A stretch of DNA of 64,000 nt from Kiritimatiellia bacterium (GTDB lineage: Bacteria; Verrucomicrobiota; Kiritimatiellia; RFP12; UBA1067). Shown piece after piece: positions 34,878-45,298 of this stretch. Position numbers and translations under genes: made by a program. The stretch covers positions 1-64,000 of the forward strand of contig JAFRBA010000056.1 of the NCBI GenBank assembly GCA_017405115.1, read 5' to 3'. The number at the start of each line of letters is the position of its first letter. Within the stretch, counting starts at the first letter, position 1. Under the pieces are notes generated by a model. It was not told where the DNA came from. It made no database searches and worked only from the letters and a program-made list of their open reading frames with translations.

Positions 34878-37630
34878 AACCGAAACGATTCATGGCTTTC
34901 GCGATGGGAATGCTGGCGGTACTTTGTGCTTGTGCGGATGTCTTGACGCTAGACTCGCCCGTTAAGATCGACGGCCAGTTGGATGAGGCGGCTTGGCGGT
35001 CGGCGCGATGGGAAGGAGGTTTCCTAGTGCCGAATGCACGCAAGGTCAATGGCGTGCGTACGCCGCAGTGCAGGACCGAGTTCGCGATTCTGGCGGATGC
35101 GGACAATGTCTACGTCGGCATTCGGGCGTATCATGACGGCATGGACTACATGAAGGGAATGCCGCGGAACTCGAAATGGGGCGCGGAAGGTGTCGAGGTT
35201 TACCTCAGTCCGGATGGGACGGCATTTAATTTCTACCAGTTCTTGGTTACCTATCAGGGCGACACCTATGCGATGTACTACTCGGAGTACGGCGCGATCC
35301 GCCCGGATCCGTATGGTCCGCGCTGGGAAAGCAGGATTGCGGACGCGGACTATGGCTATAGCGTGGAAATGCGATTTCCGCTTAGCGCGTTCTACATGAC
35401 GCGCAACGACAGGTGGAGCGATACCTGGAAGGTCAACGTCGGGCGGTCGCTTCGCCGCTGTGCCAACGTCGGCGCGAAGTCCGGCGGCGAGTACTCCTGC
35501 TGGTGCGATGTCGATTATGCGTTCGCAGATTCGTTTTGCTTCAGGTCGATTTCGGGATTTCCCATGCGAAAGGCGAGCGGCGACCTTTACATTAGTGCTG
35601 CGGTCGCCGAACCCAGAGGGGTGAAGGACGGCAAGCCGATTGGGGACATCGTGATGTCGATCTTTGCGTCAGAGGGAGGTGCTTTCACGGTGTTCACACC
35701 CTATTCGCGGCCGGAGTTGATAGAACTCAAGGTAGGCGGCAACAGCGTGGCGATTCCGGCGTCATTCCCGCCTAACGCCCGCTATCAGACATGGTTTTCC
35801 GTCAGGCGCGAGTCGGACGGCAGCATCTGTGAACGTGAATATCCCCTGAAGGTCGACTACCAGCCGATACGCCTCAAGCTGACTAAGCCGGGCTTTCGCG
35901 ACAACTTCTATCCGGGACAGGACTCATCCGCAGTCGAAGGGCGAGTCGAGGCGCTCTCGGGCGCGCCTGTCAGGCTGACTCTGAAGGGGCCCGGGCTCAA
36001 GGAGACGACAGTTAAGCCTTCGGCGGACGGATCATTTCACTTCGACACTGCCGGTTTCGCCGATGGTGATGCGACCTTGACTGCCGCGAGCGGAGATGAG
36101 ACGCTGACGAAGCGCATTCGCAAGCTGCCGCCCCTGCCGGCGGGGCGGCATGCTACCTGGATCGAAAACGGCAATCTCATGTTTGACGGCAAGCCCGTCG
36201 CGCGACGCAACATCTACGCGGAGGGCTTCATGGGCGGCAAGGCGTTTGACGAAAAATACAAGTCAGACGACTTGCATCTCACGAAGGAGATCACCTGCAT
36301 TGCGAATCTTGACATTCGCGATCTCGACAAGAACATTGTGTTCACAGAGGCGCAGCAAGATTGTATGCCGTCGCGGCGGGTGCTAGACTGGCTAGACAAG
36401 CAGATTGCCCGCTCATGGACGGACCGCAAGGACCGCTGTTACTACTACATCGTGGACGAGCCCGAGTGCCATGGCATTTCGGACGTATATATGAGGCACA
36501 TTTACGAATATGTCGCCGAAAAAGACCCGTACCATGTGATCTCGTGCTGCAGTCGCGCGGGCGAGACCTACATTGACATTGCCGACTGGTTCGAGACGCA
36601 TCCGTATATCAATCCCCACATGGACGCAAACGGCAAGCGCATATACACGCGAGACTTCAACACGATCGGCAGCTCTGTCGACGCATTCAAGCCTCAGGAT
36701 CATCCTGACAAGTGCATCGGCGGCACGCCGACGTGCTTCGCGTACGCGGGCTGCGACTATCCGACGTTCGAGGAGTATCTGCTCAACTGCTGGTGCGAGT
36801 TCGTCCGCGGCGCTAAGACGATGTATCCATACGCCTATCACGACCTCGGCGACCGTCCGACCCTGTACGAAGGCACGCGATATCTCTTCGAGTCGATGCA
36901 GGCGCTTGAGGACGTGTTGCTCTTCGGCAGACGCGAGACGCTTGCGAGGACCGACGATTACGAGTGCGCCCTCTGGACGATGCCGGCGGGCGACCGCGTC
37001 TTCGCGCTTCTCAACTTCACTCAGAAGTCGCTTACTGTCAATCTGCCAAAGTTGTGTGGAAATTACCGCGAATTCCGCGGCAGTCGGACGTTTGAGAATC
37101 CAAAGTCAATCGCTCTTGCGCCGCTGGAGTCCCTTGTCGCCTGCGAGAAGGCGAGGGACGCGGGGCTGAAACCGCTCGTACAGGTCGCCAAGGAAATTGC
37201 GGATGCCGAATACGCCCGCACGCACCGCGGCAACCAGCTTGCTGGCCGGCATGGCGACTTTGATGTCACGACATCGACCAAGCGTCGTGGCGCATGGGTT
37301 GACGATGCGGTCAAGGCCTTTGATGGAACGACTAATGTCTTGGCCTGGTATGATGCCGCAGACTACAGGGAAAAGTTCTACCAACTTGGATTTTCGAAGT
37401 TCACTCCGAAATTCCGCGAGATTCGCGTGTTTGGGCGCCCTGTTGCCGGGCTCAAGGTGAAGATGCTGGTCGACGGCGAGTGGCAGTCGCCGCCTCCAGC
37501 GGGTGTTGAGGTGGCAGGCGACTGCGCAACGGTCAGGTTTGCCAAAACGTTTGCACCGGAAAAGCTCCGGCTCGAATTCCCGAAAGGGCGCGTCGAACTC
37601 TACGAGATCGAGCTGCCCGAACTGAAGTAA
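34874..37630 (+). CDS. P3: exported CBM9-like + TIM-barrel-like putative glycosidase (paralog 3 of 4)
   Basis: 918 residues, coupled to the preceding gene by an ATGA overlap. Signal peptide (about 1-21), CBM9-like domain (about 22-205; PVKIDGQLDEAAWRSARWEG, AFYMTRNDRWSDTWKVNVGR), a beta-sandwich, then the barrel-like core (about 425-730) with VDEPEC (Asp528-Glu531), FETHPYI, GGTPTCFAY, YPYAYHDLGDRPTLYEGT and FESMQALED. The end is discoidin-like (about 780-918). P3 is nearest to P4: both have SRAGETYIDIADWFETHPYI and RGAKTM..PYAYHDLGDRPTL. Probably cleaves a glycan related to that of P1 and P2 but in a separate regulon. Confidence 0.75.
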   Translation: MKPKRFMAFAMGMLAVLCACADVLTLDSPVKIDGQLDEAAWRSARWEGGFLVPNARKVNGVRTPQCRTEFAILADADNVYVGIRAYHDGMDYMKGMPRNSKWGAEGVEVYLSPDGTAFNFYQFLVTYQGDTYAMYYSEYGAIRPDPYGPRWESRIADADYGYSVEMRFPLSAFYMTRNDRWSDTWKVNVGRSLRRCANVGAKSGGEYSCWCDVDYAFADSFCFRSISGFPMRKASGDLYISAAVAEPRGVKDGKPIGDIVMSIFASEGGAFTVFTPYSRPELIELKVGGNSVAIPASFPPNARYQTWFSVRRESDGSICEREYPLKVDYQPIRLKLTKPGFRDNFYPGQDSSAVEGRVEALSGAPVRLTLKGPGLKETTVKPSADGSFHFDTAGFADGDATLTAASGDETLTKRIRKLPPLPAGRHATWIENGNLMFDGKPVARRNIYAEGFMGGKAFDEKYKSDDLHLTKEITCIANLDIRDLDKNIVFTEAQQDCMPSRRVLDWLDKQIARSWTDRKDRCYYYIVDEPECHGISDVYMRHIYEYVAEKDPYHVISCCSRAGETYIDIADWFETHPYINPHMDANGKRIYTRDFNTIGSSVDAFKPQDHPDKCIGGTPTCFAYAGCDYPTFEEYLLNCWCEFVRGAKTMYPYAYHDLGDRPTLYEGTRYLFESMQALEDVLLFGRRETLARTDDYECALWTMPAGDRVFALLNFTQKSLTVNLPKLCGNYREFRGSRTFENPKSIALAPLESLVACEKARDAGLKPLVQVAKEIADAEYARTHRGNQLAGRHGDFDVTTSTKRRGAWVDDAVKAFDGTTNVLAWYDAADYREKFYQLGFSKFTPKFREIRVFGRPVAGLKVKMLVDGEWQSPPPAGVEVAGDCATVRFAKTFAPEKLRLEFPKGRVELYEIELPELK

Positions 37631-37669
37631 GTGTCATTACGAAAACGCAGTCAGAAAAGGAATAACAAC

Positions 37670-40600
37670 ATGAAAAAGTTGCTCTGCTCATTGCTTTCAG
37701 TTTCCTCGTTGCTGGCATTCGCCGACGGATGGAGCTGGTCTGGCAAGACCGGGGCCGTCGTCATCCCGGCGGGAACGACGGCGGATGTGGCCGATGCGGA
37801 CGTCGTGACGGTCGCGGCGCTTGCGAGCATCACTGTCGAATCCACAGCCGTCCTGAATTTTGTCAACACTGGAACCCCAATCGTGCTGAACTCAACGACT
37901 CTCGCTGGTGCGGGCAGGATCGCCGGAACTGGCTCGAAAGGGCTGTCGCTCGGTGCTGACAACAGCGGATTCACGGGAACGATGGCGTTTGAAAACTGCT
38001 ATGTCTACGTCACGTCCAGCAACGGCCTCGGCAGGGCGTCCGGCGTCTGGCACACAGTCACGGCCGCAAGCGGCGGACTGACGGGAACGCTTCGGTTCCG
38101 CGGGGACGGTCTCACCTGCGATGTTCCGCTTACGCTCGCCGGGTGGCGCAACAACACGGGGGCGTACCTGACGGACAGTCTGACGGACAATATGGTGTTT
38201 AACAAGGACGTGACCGTAAATGGCGCCGGCATGAACCTCGGCAATTATACGTTCAACGCCAAGTACATTTCAAATGCCTCGACGTCTGGCTCGGTCACTT
38301 TTGGCGGCGACACGGTGTTCAACGGTCCGATTAATTTGCGAGGTGCGCCTTCGCGGCGCACGTTTTGGCTGGGCGCAGGCCATACGGCCACGCTTTGTGT
38401 TCCTGGGAGCACTTGGGGCGATGACACCTCGTTTTCAAGCAGCGGAACGCTCGTGTGCGGCGCCGCAGGCGTGCTCGACCCGGATCGTGCGATGATGGTC
38501 TGCTACGAGAACGCGGCGAGCACCGATCACAATACGGTCCTTGACCTGAACGGATTTGACCAGTCGACGACGCGCATCTGGCATTATTTTACGGTCAATG
38601 CCTCGTCGAAACCCTATTTCACCGTCAGGAGCGCCACGCCAGCGACGTTGACGATGACCTATGCGGGTGATTCGGCTGCGGCTGTAAAGTTTTTGGGGCG
38701 CGCTTCGTATACCCATGCTGGCGCTGGCACTTACACGATTTGGAACCAGTATTCGGATACGCTTGGCACGCTTTACGTTCCGCAGGGGTGCGTGAAGTTG
38801 TCCGGCGGCGCCGGTTGGGGCGGAGCGGTCGACGTCGGGTCTGCTGGCACATTGGTGTTCGAGAGCGGGGCAGGGCTCAATATATCAGACCGGTCGGTTG
38901 TCAATGTCTCCGCAGGTGGAAAACTTGACATTGCCGCTGGTGTCGCGCTTACTTGCGGCAAGCTGACCGTCGACGATGTTGAGCTTGCGGCGGGCGTCAC
39001 CTACACAAAAGCGAATCATGCCGATTTCATTTCGGGAGATGGCTCGATTACGGTCGTGGCGAATCCTTTTGCGGGCTATTGTGTCTGGACGGGGGAAGGT
39101 GATGGTTGGGGCGATGCGGCAAGCTGGGAGGGTGGCGTGATACCTTCCACCGGAGACAAGGTTGCCATTCCAAGCGGTCTGACGGCGACTGTTGCCGATG
39201 CGGACGTTGATGTTGTGTCTGACGTTTCGGAAATCTGGCTGAGCGGTACGCTGTCCTTGACCAATGTGACGCAGACGCTCGAGTTGAACGCCGATTTGAA
39301 AGGAACGGGATCCTGTGTGGCGGATGGTGCCATAGGCGGCCTTGTTCTCAGGGGTGAGAACGAGGCGTTCACCGGCGCGATGAACTTCCACAACACGCCG
39401 GTCACGGTCGAGTCGAGGCATGGTCTCGGTTCGCCGACGCGGACTGTGACACACTCCTACGCATTCGCAAGCGGTGCGCGACTCTGGTTCAAGGGAAACG
39501 GTCTTACAAATGACGTTCCGATCAATCTGATTGGAGCCCGCAAGGATTCGGCGAGTTGTTACACGATTTTGGCCGAACTTGGCGATCCGTACGTGCAGAA
39601 TGGTGCGTTGACCTACAGTGGAGACTCGATGGTGTTCGGCGACTGGACCTTCAACGGCGATGTCGTCAGGAGCGGTTATTCGGCAATAACGATTTACGTT
39701 CATGGAGAGACGTTTTTCAACGGTGGGTTTAGTTGTGATCGTTGCAACGGATATGTCTTTGCCATTTCACAGGGAAGCAAGTGCCATATCGCGCAGTATG
39801 CAGGCCAATGGCCGGGCCAGTCGATTGGAGGCAAAGGGACATATGTCTGTGAAGGCAGCAACGTTCTTTCGTGGGATCGGAGCGTTTTTTTGGGGGCGCA
39901 AACGGGCGAGGGCATCGGCTTCGGCACGATAGATCTCAACGGGCAGGACCAGCAGACGGTCGAACTCTCACTAGCACCGGTCAGCAACCCGTCCAGAAGC
40001 TCGCCGCGTTCGTGTTTCGTGACCAGTGCCGTGCCGGCGGCGATTGAGCTTACGACATCCGGGGCAACGGGCTGGAGTTGCGTGCATTTCACCGGCAAGG
40101 CCGGTTTGCGCATGTCCGGCACGGGCAAGTATGCGCTCAAGTGGGTCGATTCGGATACATCAGGTCTGCTGGAGGTCCCCGATCATGGTGAAATCGACTT
40201 GCTGGAAGGTGCGGTCTGGCGCGGCAATGTGTCTGTTGGCGGAACCGGGCGCGTGGCGGTCGACTCCGACGCGGGCTTGCATCCCGACGGCACTTCCGAG
40301 GTCTCGCTGTCAGATTCGGCCAAGTTGTCAATCGGCGCCGACAACACGCTTCTTTGCTCCAAGCTGACGGTCGGCGGTGCAGATTTGCCTGTTGGCACCT
40401 ATTCAGCGGAGAATCTTTCCGAGTGGATCGAAGGCGACGGTTCAATCATGGTGAAACCCACATTCGTGAAGGGGGAGACGTTTGTCTGGACTGGTGCCGC
40501 AGGCAATGGAAGCATTATGGACGGCGGAAACTGGGAGGGAGGTGAGCCGCCTTCTTGGAATGGAACTTCTGTTTTGCGCTTTGCAGATGACATGCGCGGA

Positions 40601-42082
40601 AACCAGGCGAGATTGGCGGGGGATGTGACCGTATACGGCATCGAGTTTGTGTCTGGGAGTAACTTCACGCTGTCCGCATCCGGTAACGCCGAAATCTTGC
40701 TCGGGCCTGGAGGGATCAAGGCGAATCCGGCGTCGGTTTCCGGTTCTGTAACCTATACGGTTGAAGCGGATTTGCAGGTCTACTGTCCGCAGGCCGCAGA
40801 CTGGACTGTTGCCGACTCGGCGACATTGGCGCTTTCGGGGGCGCTCTCGGGCGGAGCCGCCAACAACGCGGTGACGGTCGTCGGCGGCGCGCTGGAACTC
40901 GCCGGGGACAATTCGGGACTTGGCGCCCAGCTTGTGCTGCGCGACAACGCGGTGCGGGTGCTGCACCCGCATGGACTCGGTTCGTCCGTGCGCGCGGCGA
41001 CATATTCGAATGCGGATGGCGCCGACTTCAAGTTCGTCGGCGCCGGGCTCACCAATTCGACGCCGCTCGTCATACTGACTTCCTTTCCTGACGAAAGTCA
41101 CATGATTACCGAGAATTTCGGGGATCCGCTCGTCATGAAGGGCGAACTCAAGTTCGGACTGCCCGCAGGCAGCGAAATGACCTTCTTCGTCGGCGCCGAA
41201 TACAGGTTCGAAGGCGGCATAGCGTCGGCCGGATGCACTCGCACGTTCCGTGGCAGAAGCCGCGGCGAATCGTCGATGCGCATTGCAGACAGGCCGATTC
41301 TCAATGGCGAGGGAACGATGGTCGGCACGGTGCTCTTCGGCAGCGACGTCACTTTGTTCATGGACGCGGTTGGGTCCGGTTACGGGCAGATGTACCTGGG
41401 CGGGCATACTGTCTGCGGAGCCACCAATGCGCTCACCGCCGTCGCCGGAGCGGGGCAGTTGTCCCTCGGAACCTCCCTGGGTTCCTATGGCGGCGGTTTC
41501 CTGGACCTCAACGGATACGATCAAGACTTCGGCGTGGTCTTCAACAACGGCAACGATCCGCCGAAGGGGTCTGCCGTGATAGGCACGGTGACGAGTGAAG
41601 AGCCCGCGTTCATGCGGAATCTCCGCAGCGACGGCACTCCGGGAGTGGCGCAGACCGCATTGGCCTGGAAGTTCTCCGGAAGGGCCGGATTCTGGCAGGC
41701 CGGCAAACGCGGAAACGTGCTCGTGAATGCGCTGTCCGACTCCTCCGGCGAGCTTCGCGTGACGGATGGCGCGTTGACCCTGCGCTGGGGCGCGGGGTGG
41801 ACGAATGTCACGGCTGTGACCATTTCCGGAGGTGTCCTGCATGTCGAGGAGGACTGCGCGGCGAGGGCCTTCGGCCCGCGTGGCGGATCGAGCCAGGCCG
41901 TCCTGAACATGAGCGGGGACGGCAAGCTCGACATTCAGGGCGGACGGGCCACCGTCAACGCGTTTTACGTAAATGGCCAGAAGGTAGGCCCCGGCGTCTA
42001 CGGCAAGGGCGACATGCCCCAGCTTGTCGGTGACGGAAAACTTAAAGTCCGAGGTGGCGGCCTGCGCATCATCGTCAGATGA
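37670..42082 (+). CDS. Very large exported beta-helix protein with three about 466-residue repeats
   Basis: 1470 residues from the ATG at 37670 (AAAAGGA upstream; MKKLLCSLLSVSSLLAFADG signal peptide). Three long repeats start near residues 20, 470 and 937, each with a WxWSG/VWTG opening, a WEGG/IPSG turn, an inner NxGLG/HGLGS block and a closing cluster of GxTYSxxN type repeats. This resembles passenger domains of autotransporter-like proteins and beta-strand repeat proteins, but I see no C-terminal beta-barrel. The end is RGGGLRIIVR, echoing the RGFMLLFR end of the protein at 6063. A surface structural or glycan-binding role is plausible. Confidence 0.75.
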   Translation: MKKLLCSLLSVSSLLAFADGWSWSGKTGAVVIPAGTTADVADADVVTVAALASITVESTAVLNFVNTGTPIVLNSTTLAGAGRIAGTGSKGLSLGADNSGFTGTMAFENCYVYVTSSNGLGRASGVWHTVTAASGGLTGTLRFRGDGLTCDVPLTLAGWRNNTGAYLTDSLTDNMVFNKDVTVNGAGMNLGNYTFNAKYISNASTSGSVTFGGDTVFNGPINLRGAPSRRTFWLGAGHTATLCVPGSTWGDDTSFSSSGTLVCGAAGVLDPDRAMMVCYENAASTDHNTVLDLNGFDQSTTRIWHYFTVNASSKPYFTVRSATPATLTMTYAGDSAAAVKFLGRASYTHAGAGTYTIWNQYSDTLGTLYVPQGCVKLSGGAGWGGAVDVGSAGTLVFESGAGLNISDRSVVNVSAGGKLDIAAGVALTCGKLTVDDVELAAGVTYTKANHADFISGDGSITVVANPFAGYCVWTGEGDGWGDAASWEGGVIPSTGDKVAIPSGLTATVADADVDVVSDVSEIWLSGTLSLTNVTQTLELNADLKGTGSCVADGAIGGLVLRGENEAFTGAMNFHNTPVTVESRHGLGSPTRTVTHSYAFASGARLWFKGNGLTNDVPINLIGARKDSASCYTILAELGDPYVQNGALTYSGDSMVFGDWTFNGDVVRSGYSAITIYVHGETFFNGGFSCDRCNGYVFAISQGSKCHIAQYAGQWPGQSIGGKGTYVCEGSNVLSWDRSVFLGAQTGEGIGFGTIDLNGQDQQTVELSLAPVSNPSRSSPRSCFVTSAVPAAIELTTSGATGWSCVHFTGKAGLRMSGTGKYALKWVDSDTSGLLEVPDHGEIDLLEGAVWRGNVSVGGTGRVAVDSDAGLHPDGTSEVSLSDSAKLSIGADNTLLCSKLTVGGADLPVGTYSAENLSEWIEGDGSIMVKPTFVKGETFVWTGAAGNGSIMDGGNWEGGEPPSWNGTSVLRFADDMRGNQARLAGDVTVYGIEFVSGSNFTLSASGNAEILLGPGGIKANPASVSGSVTYTVEADLQVYCPQAADWTVADSATLALSGALSGGAANNAVTVVGGALELAGDNSGLGAQLVLRDNAVRVLHPHGLGSSVRAATYSNADGADFKFVGAGLTNSTPLVILTSFPDESHMITENFGDPLVMKGELKFGLPAGSEMTFFVGAEYRFEGGIASAGCTRTFRGRSRGESSMRIADRPILNGEGTMVGTVLFGSDVTLFMDAVGSGYGQMYLGGHTVCGATNALTAVAGAGQLSLGTSLGSYGGGFLDLNGYDQDFGVVFNNGNDPPKGSAVIGTVTSEEPAFMRNLRSDGTPGVAQTALAWKFSGRAGFWQAGKRGNVLVNALSDSSGELRVTDGALTLRWGAGWTNVTAVTISGGVLHVEEDCAARAFGPRGGSSQAVLNMSGDGKLDIQGGRATVNAFYVNGQKVGPGVYGKGDMPQLVGDGKLKVRGGGLRIIVR

Positions 42083-42105
42083 GGAACTGAGGAGCTTTTG
42101 GAATC

Positions 42106-45100
42106 ATGTGCACGACGGTTGCGATGCTGGCGGCGACGCTGGCAACGGGAAGCTGGGGAACCAGCGAATTCTCGCTGGCGGCAGACGGCGAAGAGGTGCG
42201 GATCAGTGCGAAGACGTCGGCGGATGCCTTGGAATTCTATCTCGTCCCTGACGGTGGCGAATTCGAGTATTACGTCTTTCGCGTGGACGCCAAGGGTGGG
42301 CGAAGCGCCAGATTCTTCTCCGAGTTCGGGGCGATAGAGCCCGAGCCCTACGGGCCGATCTGGGAGTCCGATGTCAGGCCCGGCGACGGCGGAGCCTGGT
42401 CGGCATCCCTGCGGATACCGATCACGGCGTTCGACATGACGCGGGCGGGCGTATGGAAGGAGACCTGGAAAATCAATGCTGTCGCATTTGTCAACGGCGA
42501 GGCGACGGCTTGGGCTGGCGGCATGAAACCAGATGGAAACGAGTTGCGCGCGTTCTTGAAGACATTCCGTGCCGTCTCGGGCTTTCCGAATCGTCCAGCG
42601 GCGGACGATGTCCACGTCAAGTCGGCGGCAGCCGTGGTGACTGGGTTGAAGGGCGGAAAGCCGTGTGGACGGATAAAGTTGCACGTGATCTGTCCGTGGG
42701 CGGGGGCGTTTTCGTTTTCGACTTCGTGGTCGGGCGAGGCAAAGGGCAGGGTACCCTTCGGTGGCGGAGAACTCGTGACGGACGCGGTCTTCCCCGGTGC
42801 TGGGCGCCAGATGACGCAGATTCGGCTCGTTCGTCCGGATGGCAAGGTCTTCGCGCGCGAATACCCGCTTTACGTCGATTTCGAACCGATTCGCGTGAAA
42901 CTGACGAAACCTCAGTATCGCAACAACTTTTATCCTGGGCAGGATGCGTCTGCCGTCGAGGGCACAGTGACGTCTTTTGGCGGCGAGCCGGTCGAATTGA
43001 CGCTCGATGGGCCTGGTTTCGGACATCGGTGCATAACGTTGGAGAAGAGCGGTGCCTTTCGGTTTGACACGTCGGGCTTTGCGAATGGCGACGCCGTGCT
43101 GACCGTCCGCTCTGGGAAGGCCTCTGCCGTTAAAAAGATTCGCAAGCTGGCGCCGTTGCCGCAGGGCCGGCCCATGGCGTGGATTGAGAACGGCAATCTC
43201 GTCGTCAACGGCCGGCCAACTGCGCGACGCAACATCTACGCCGATGGATTCAATGGCGGCGCTGCGTTTGACGAGCGCTACAGGGCAACGGACCTGCACC
43301 AGACGACGAACACGCATGGCATAGCCAATCTCGATCTGCGGAACTTCGACCGTCGCATCTACACGACCGAAACCAAGTTTGATCAGAGGCCGTCGCAACG
43401 CGTCTATGATTGGCTGGACACGCAGATCGCCCGTGCGGAGAAGTCCGCAGGCATCAGCTACTACATCACAGACGAACCCGAATGTTCCGGCATGTCCGCC
43501 ATATACTTACGGCACATCTACGAGTACCTTGCGGAGAAAGACCCCTATCACGTGGTCAACTGCTGCAGCCGGGCTGGCGAGACCTACATCGACATCGCGG
43601 ACTGGTTCGAGACGCATCCGTATATCAATCCGCACGTCGGGTCCGGCGGTCGGCGCGTCTACCGGCTCGGATTCAGCGAACTCGGCTCGTATGTCGACGC
43701 CTTCCGCCCGGAAGCCCACCCAGACAAGTGCATCGGCGGCACTCCGACGTGCTTCGCCTATACCGGAAACGACTATCCTACGTTCGACGAGTACGTTCTC
43801 AACTACTGGTGTGAATTCGTGCGTGGCGCGAAGACGATGCTGCCATATGCCTACCACGATCTCGGAGACCGTCCGACGCTATTCGAGGGAACGCGCTACA
43901 TGTTCGAGTCGATGGAATCGCTTGAGGACGTGCTGCTGTTCGGCAGGCGCGAGACGCTTGCAAAGACTGCCGCGTACGAATGCGCCCGTTGGACGATGCC
44001 GGAAGGCGATCGCGTCTTCGCTCTCCTAAACTTCACGCAGGAGCCGATTTCGGCAGATGTTCCCGGATTGTCGGGAACATACCGCGAGTTCCGGGGCAGG
44101 CGCGTGTTCCGAAATCCCCGGTCGTTCAGGCTCGCCCCACACGAATCCCTCGTCGCCTGCGAAAGGGCGAGGGACAAGGGGCTCAGGACTCTTGCCGAAG
44201 TCCGACGTGAAATTGAAGAGTTCGAGAGGGCTCGTACGCAACGTGACAATCAGCTGCTCGGACGCCACGATGATATCGACATCGTCACCTCGACCGGACG
44301 GCGAGGCGCATGGTGGGATGACGCCGTCAAGGTCTTTGACGGCACCTTGGACGTGGTTGCGTGGCGCGAGGGATGGAACAAGGACAAGTTTTTTGAAATG
44401 GCGTTCCCCAAGTTCATACCACAGTTCAGCGCGGTCTCGCTCTATGGACGAAACATCGAGGGCTACGGCATCAAGATACGAGATGGTGGCGAGTGGAAGG
44501 TCTTGGAGCCAGTGTCGACGGAAAAGTCCGGCGATCGCCTGACGTATCGTTTTGACCGGACTTATTCCACGGTCAAGATGCGCATAACGTTTCCGAGACC
44601 GAAGGTGGAGCTGTATGAAATCGAACTTCCGGGTCGAGCGCGGGAAATTGCCGCAACAGCGACAAATTCCCAGCATGCGGGCCTGCACTGGACGATTTCG
44701 ACGCCCGATTTTTCCACGAACATGGCGTGGACCGTCTCCCTGCCATTGAAGCCTTCGTTTCTCGTGTTTCGGCTGGGCACGGTTCCTCTGGTGAAGGACA
44801 ATGGCTATACGAATTGGACGCTCGTCCTTAATGGCTATGGCATGCTCTCGACGTCAATCCGTGGGGTTCTGCCGGGTCTCTACACCTTGCGTCTTCCGGC
44901 AAGACGCACCGGCTCAGCGGATCCGACGCTTATGCTTTACGACCACAACCTCATCTTCGGAATGGGGGACATTATCTGCTGCGACCTGCCTGCGGACTGC
45001 GCCGAGTTGGTCGAGACGGATGGCATGTACCGTGTAAGGGTAAAGCTTTCGTCTTCGTGCGAAGACATGACATGTTCTCTGTTCGAGGATGCGGGGTTGG

Positions 45101-45297
45101 GGCCGCATCCCTTTATGCTCAAGGGCGGAATGAGTTCCATAGACTTGCGTCCGGTAAACGACGCCCGTACGCTTTGGGAGGGGCGGGGGTGCGCACAGGA
45201 GACGGCTGACAAGAAACGAAAACCCTTCCCGTTTGCGAAGGTGACGACTTTGGGAGGGACGCTCTCTGAGCCGATTTTCACCTGGCTTGCACGATAA
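42106..45297 (+). CDS. P4: exported CBM9-like + TIM-barrel-like putative glycosidase (paralog 4 of 4)
   Basis: 1063 residues. A GAGGAG site precedes ATG 42106. The N-terminus (MCTTVAMLAATLATGSWGTS) is shorter than in P1-P3: the first CBM9-like strands (the KIDGxLDE opening) are absent, so that module (about 10-165) is truncated; an N-terminal signal is only partly convincing. The core (about 355-665) has ITDEPEC (Asp456-Glu459), FETHPYI, GGTPTCFAY and FESMESLED. A discoidin-like part follows, then an extra domain (about 850-1060) sharing SSSCEDM and related motifs with the P1 C-terminus only. It lies 23 bases after the beta-helix gene and one base before the GH2 gene. Confidence 0.72.
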   Translation: MCTTVAMLAATLATGSWGTSEFSLAADGEEVRISAKTSADALEFYLVPDGGEFEYYVFRVDAKGGRSARFFSEFGAIEPEPYGPIWESDVRPGDGGAWSASLRIPITAFDMTRAGVWKETWKINAVAFVNGEATAWAGGMKPDGNELRAFLKTFRAVSGFPNRPAADDVHVKSAAAVVTGLKGGKPCGRIKLHVICPWAGAFSFSTSWSGEAKGRVPFGGGELVTDAVFPGAGRQMTQIRLVRPDGKVFAREYPLYVDFEPIRVKLTKPQYRNNFYPGQDASAVEGTVTSFGGEPVELTLDGPGFGHRCITLEKSGAFRFDTSGFANGDAVLTVRSGKASAVKKIRKLAPLPQGRPMAWIENGNLVVNGRPTARRNIYADGFNGGAAFDERYRATDLHQTTNTHGIANLDLRNFDRRIYTTETKFDQRPSQRVYDWLDTQIARAEKSAGISYYITDEPECSGMSAIYLRHIYEYLAEKDPYHVVNCCSRAGETYIDIADWFETHPYINPHVGSGGRRVYRLGFSELGSYVDAFRPEAHPDKCIGGTPTCFAYTGNDYPTFDEYVLNYWCEFVRGAKTMLPYAYHDLGDRPTLFEGTRYMFESMESLEDVLLFGRRETLAKTAAYECARWTMPEGDRVFALLNFTQEPISADVPGLSGTYREFRGRRVFRNPRSFRLAPHESLVACERARDKGLRTLAEVRREIEEFERARTQRDNQLLGRHDDIDIVTSTGRRGAWWDDAVKVFDGTLDVVAWREGWNKDKFFEMAFPKFIPQFSAVSLYGRNIEGYGIKIRDGGEWKVLEPVSTEKSGDRLTYRFDRTYSTVKMRITFPRPKVELYEIELPGRAREIAATATNSQHAGLHWTISTPDFSTNMAWTVSLPLKPSFLVFRLGTVPLVKDNGYTNWTLVLNGYGMLSTSIRGVLPGLYTLRLPARRTGSADPTLMLYDHNLIFGMGDIICCDLPADCAELVETDGMYRVRVKLSSSCEDMTCSLFEDAGLGPHPFMLKGGMSSIDLRPVNDARTLWEGRGCAQETADKKRKPFPFAKVTTLGGTLSEPIFTWLAR

Positions 45298-45298
45298 G

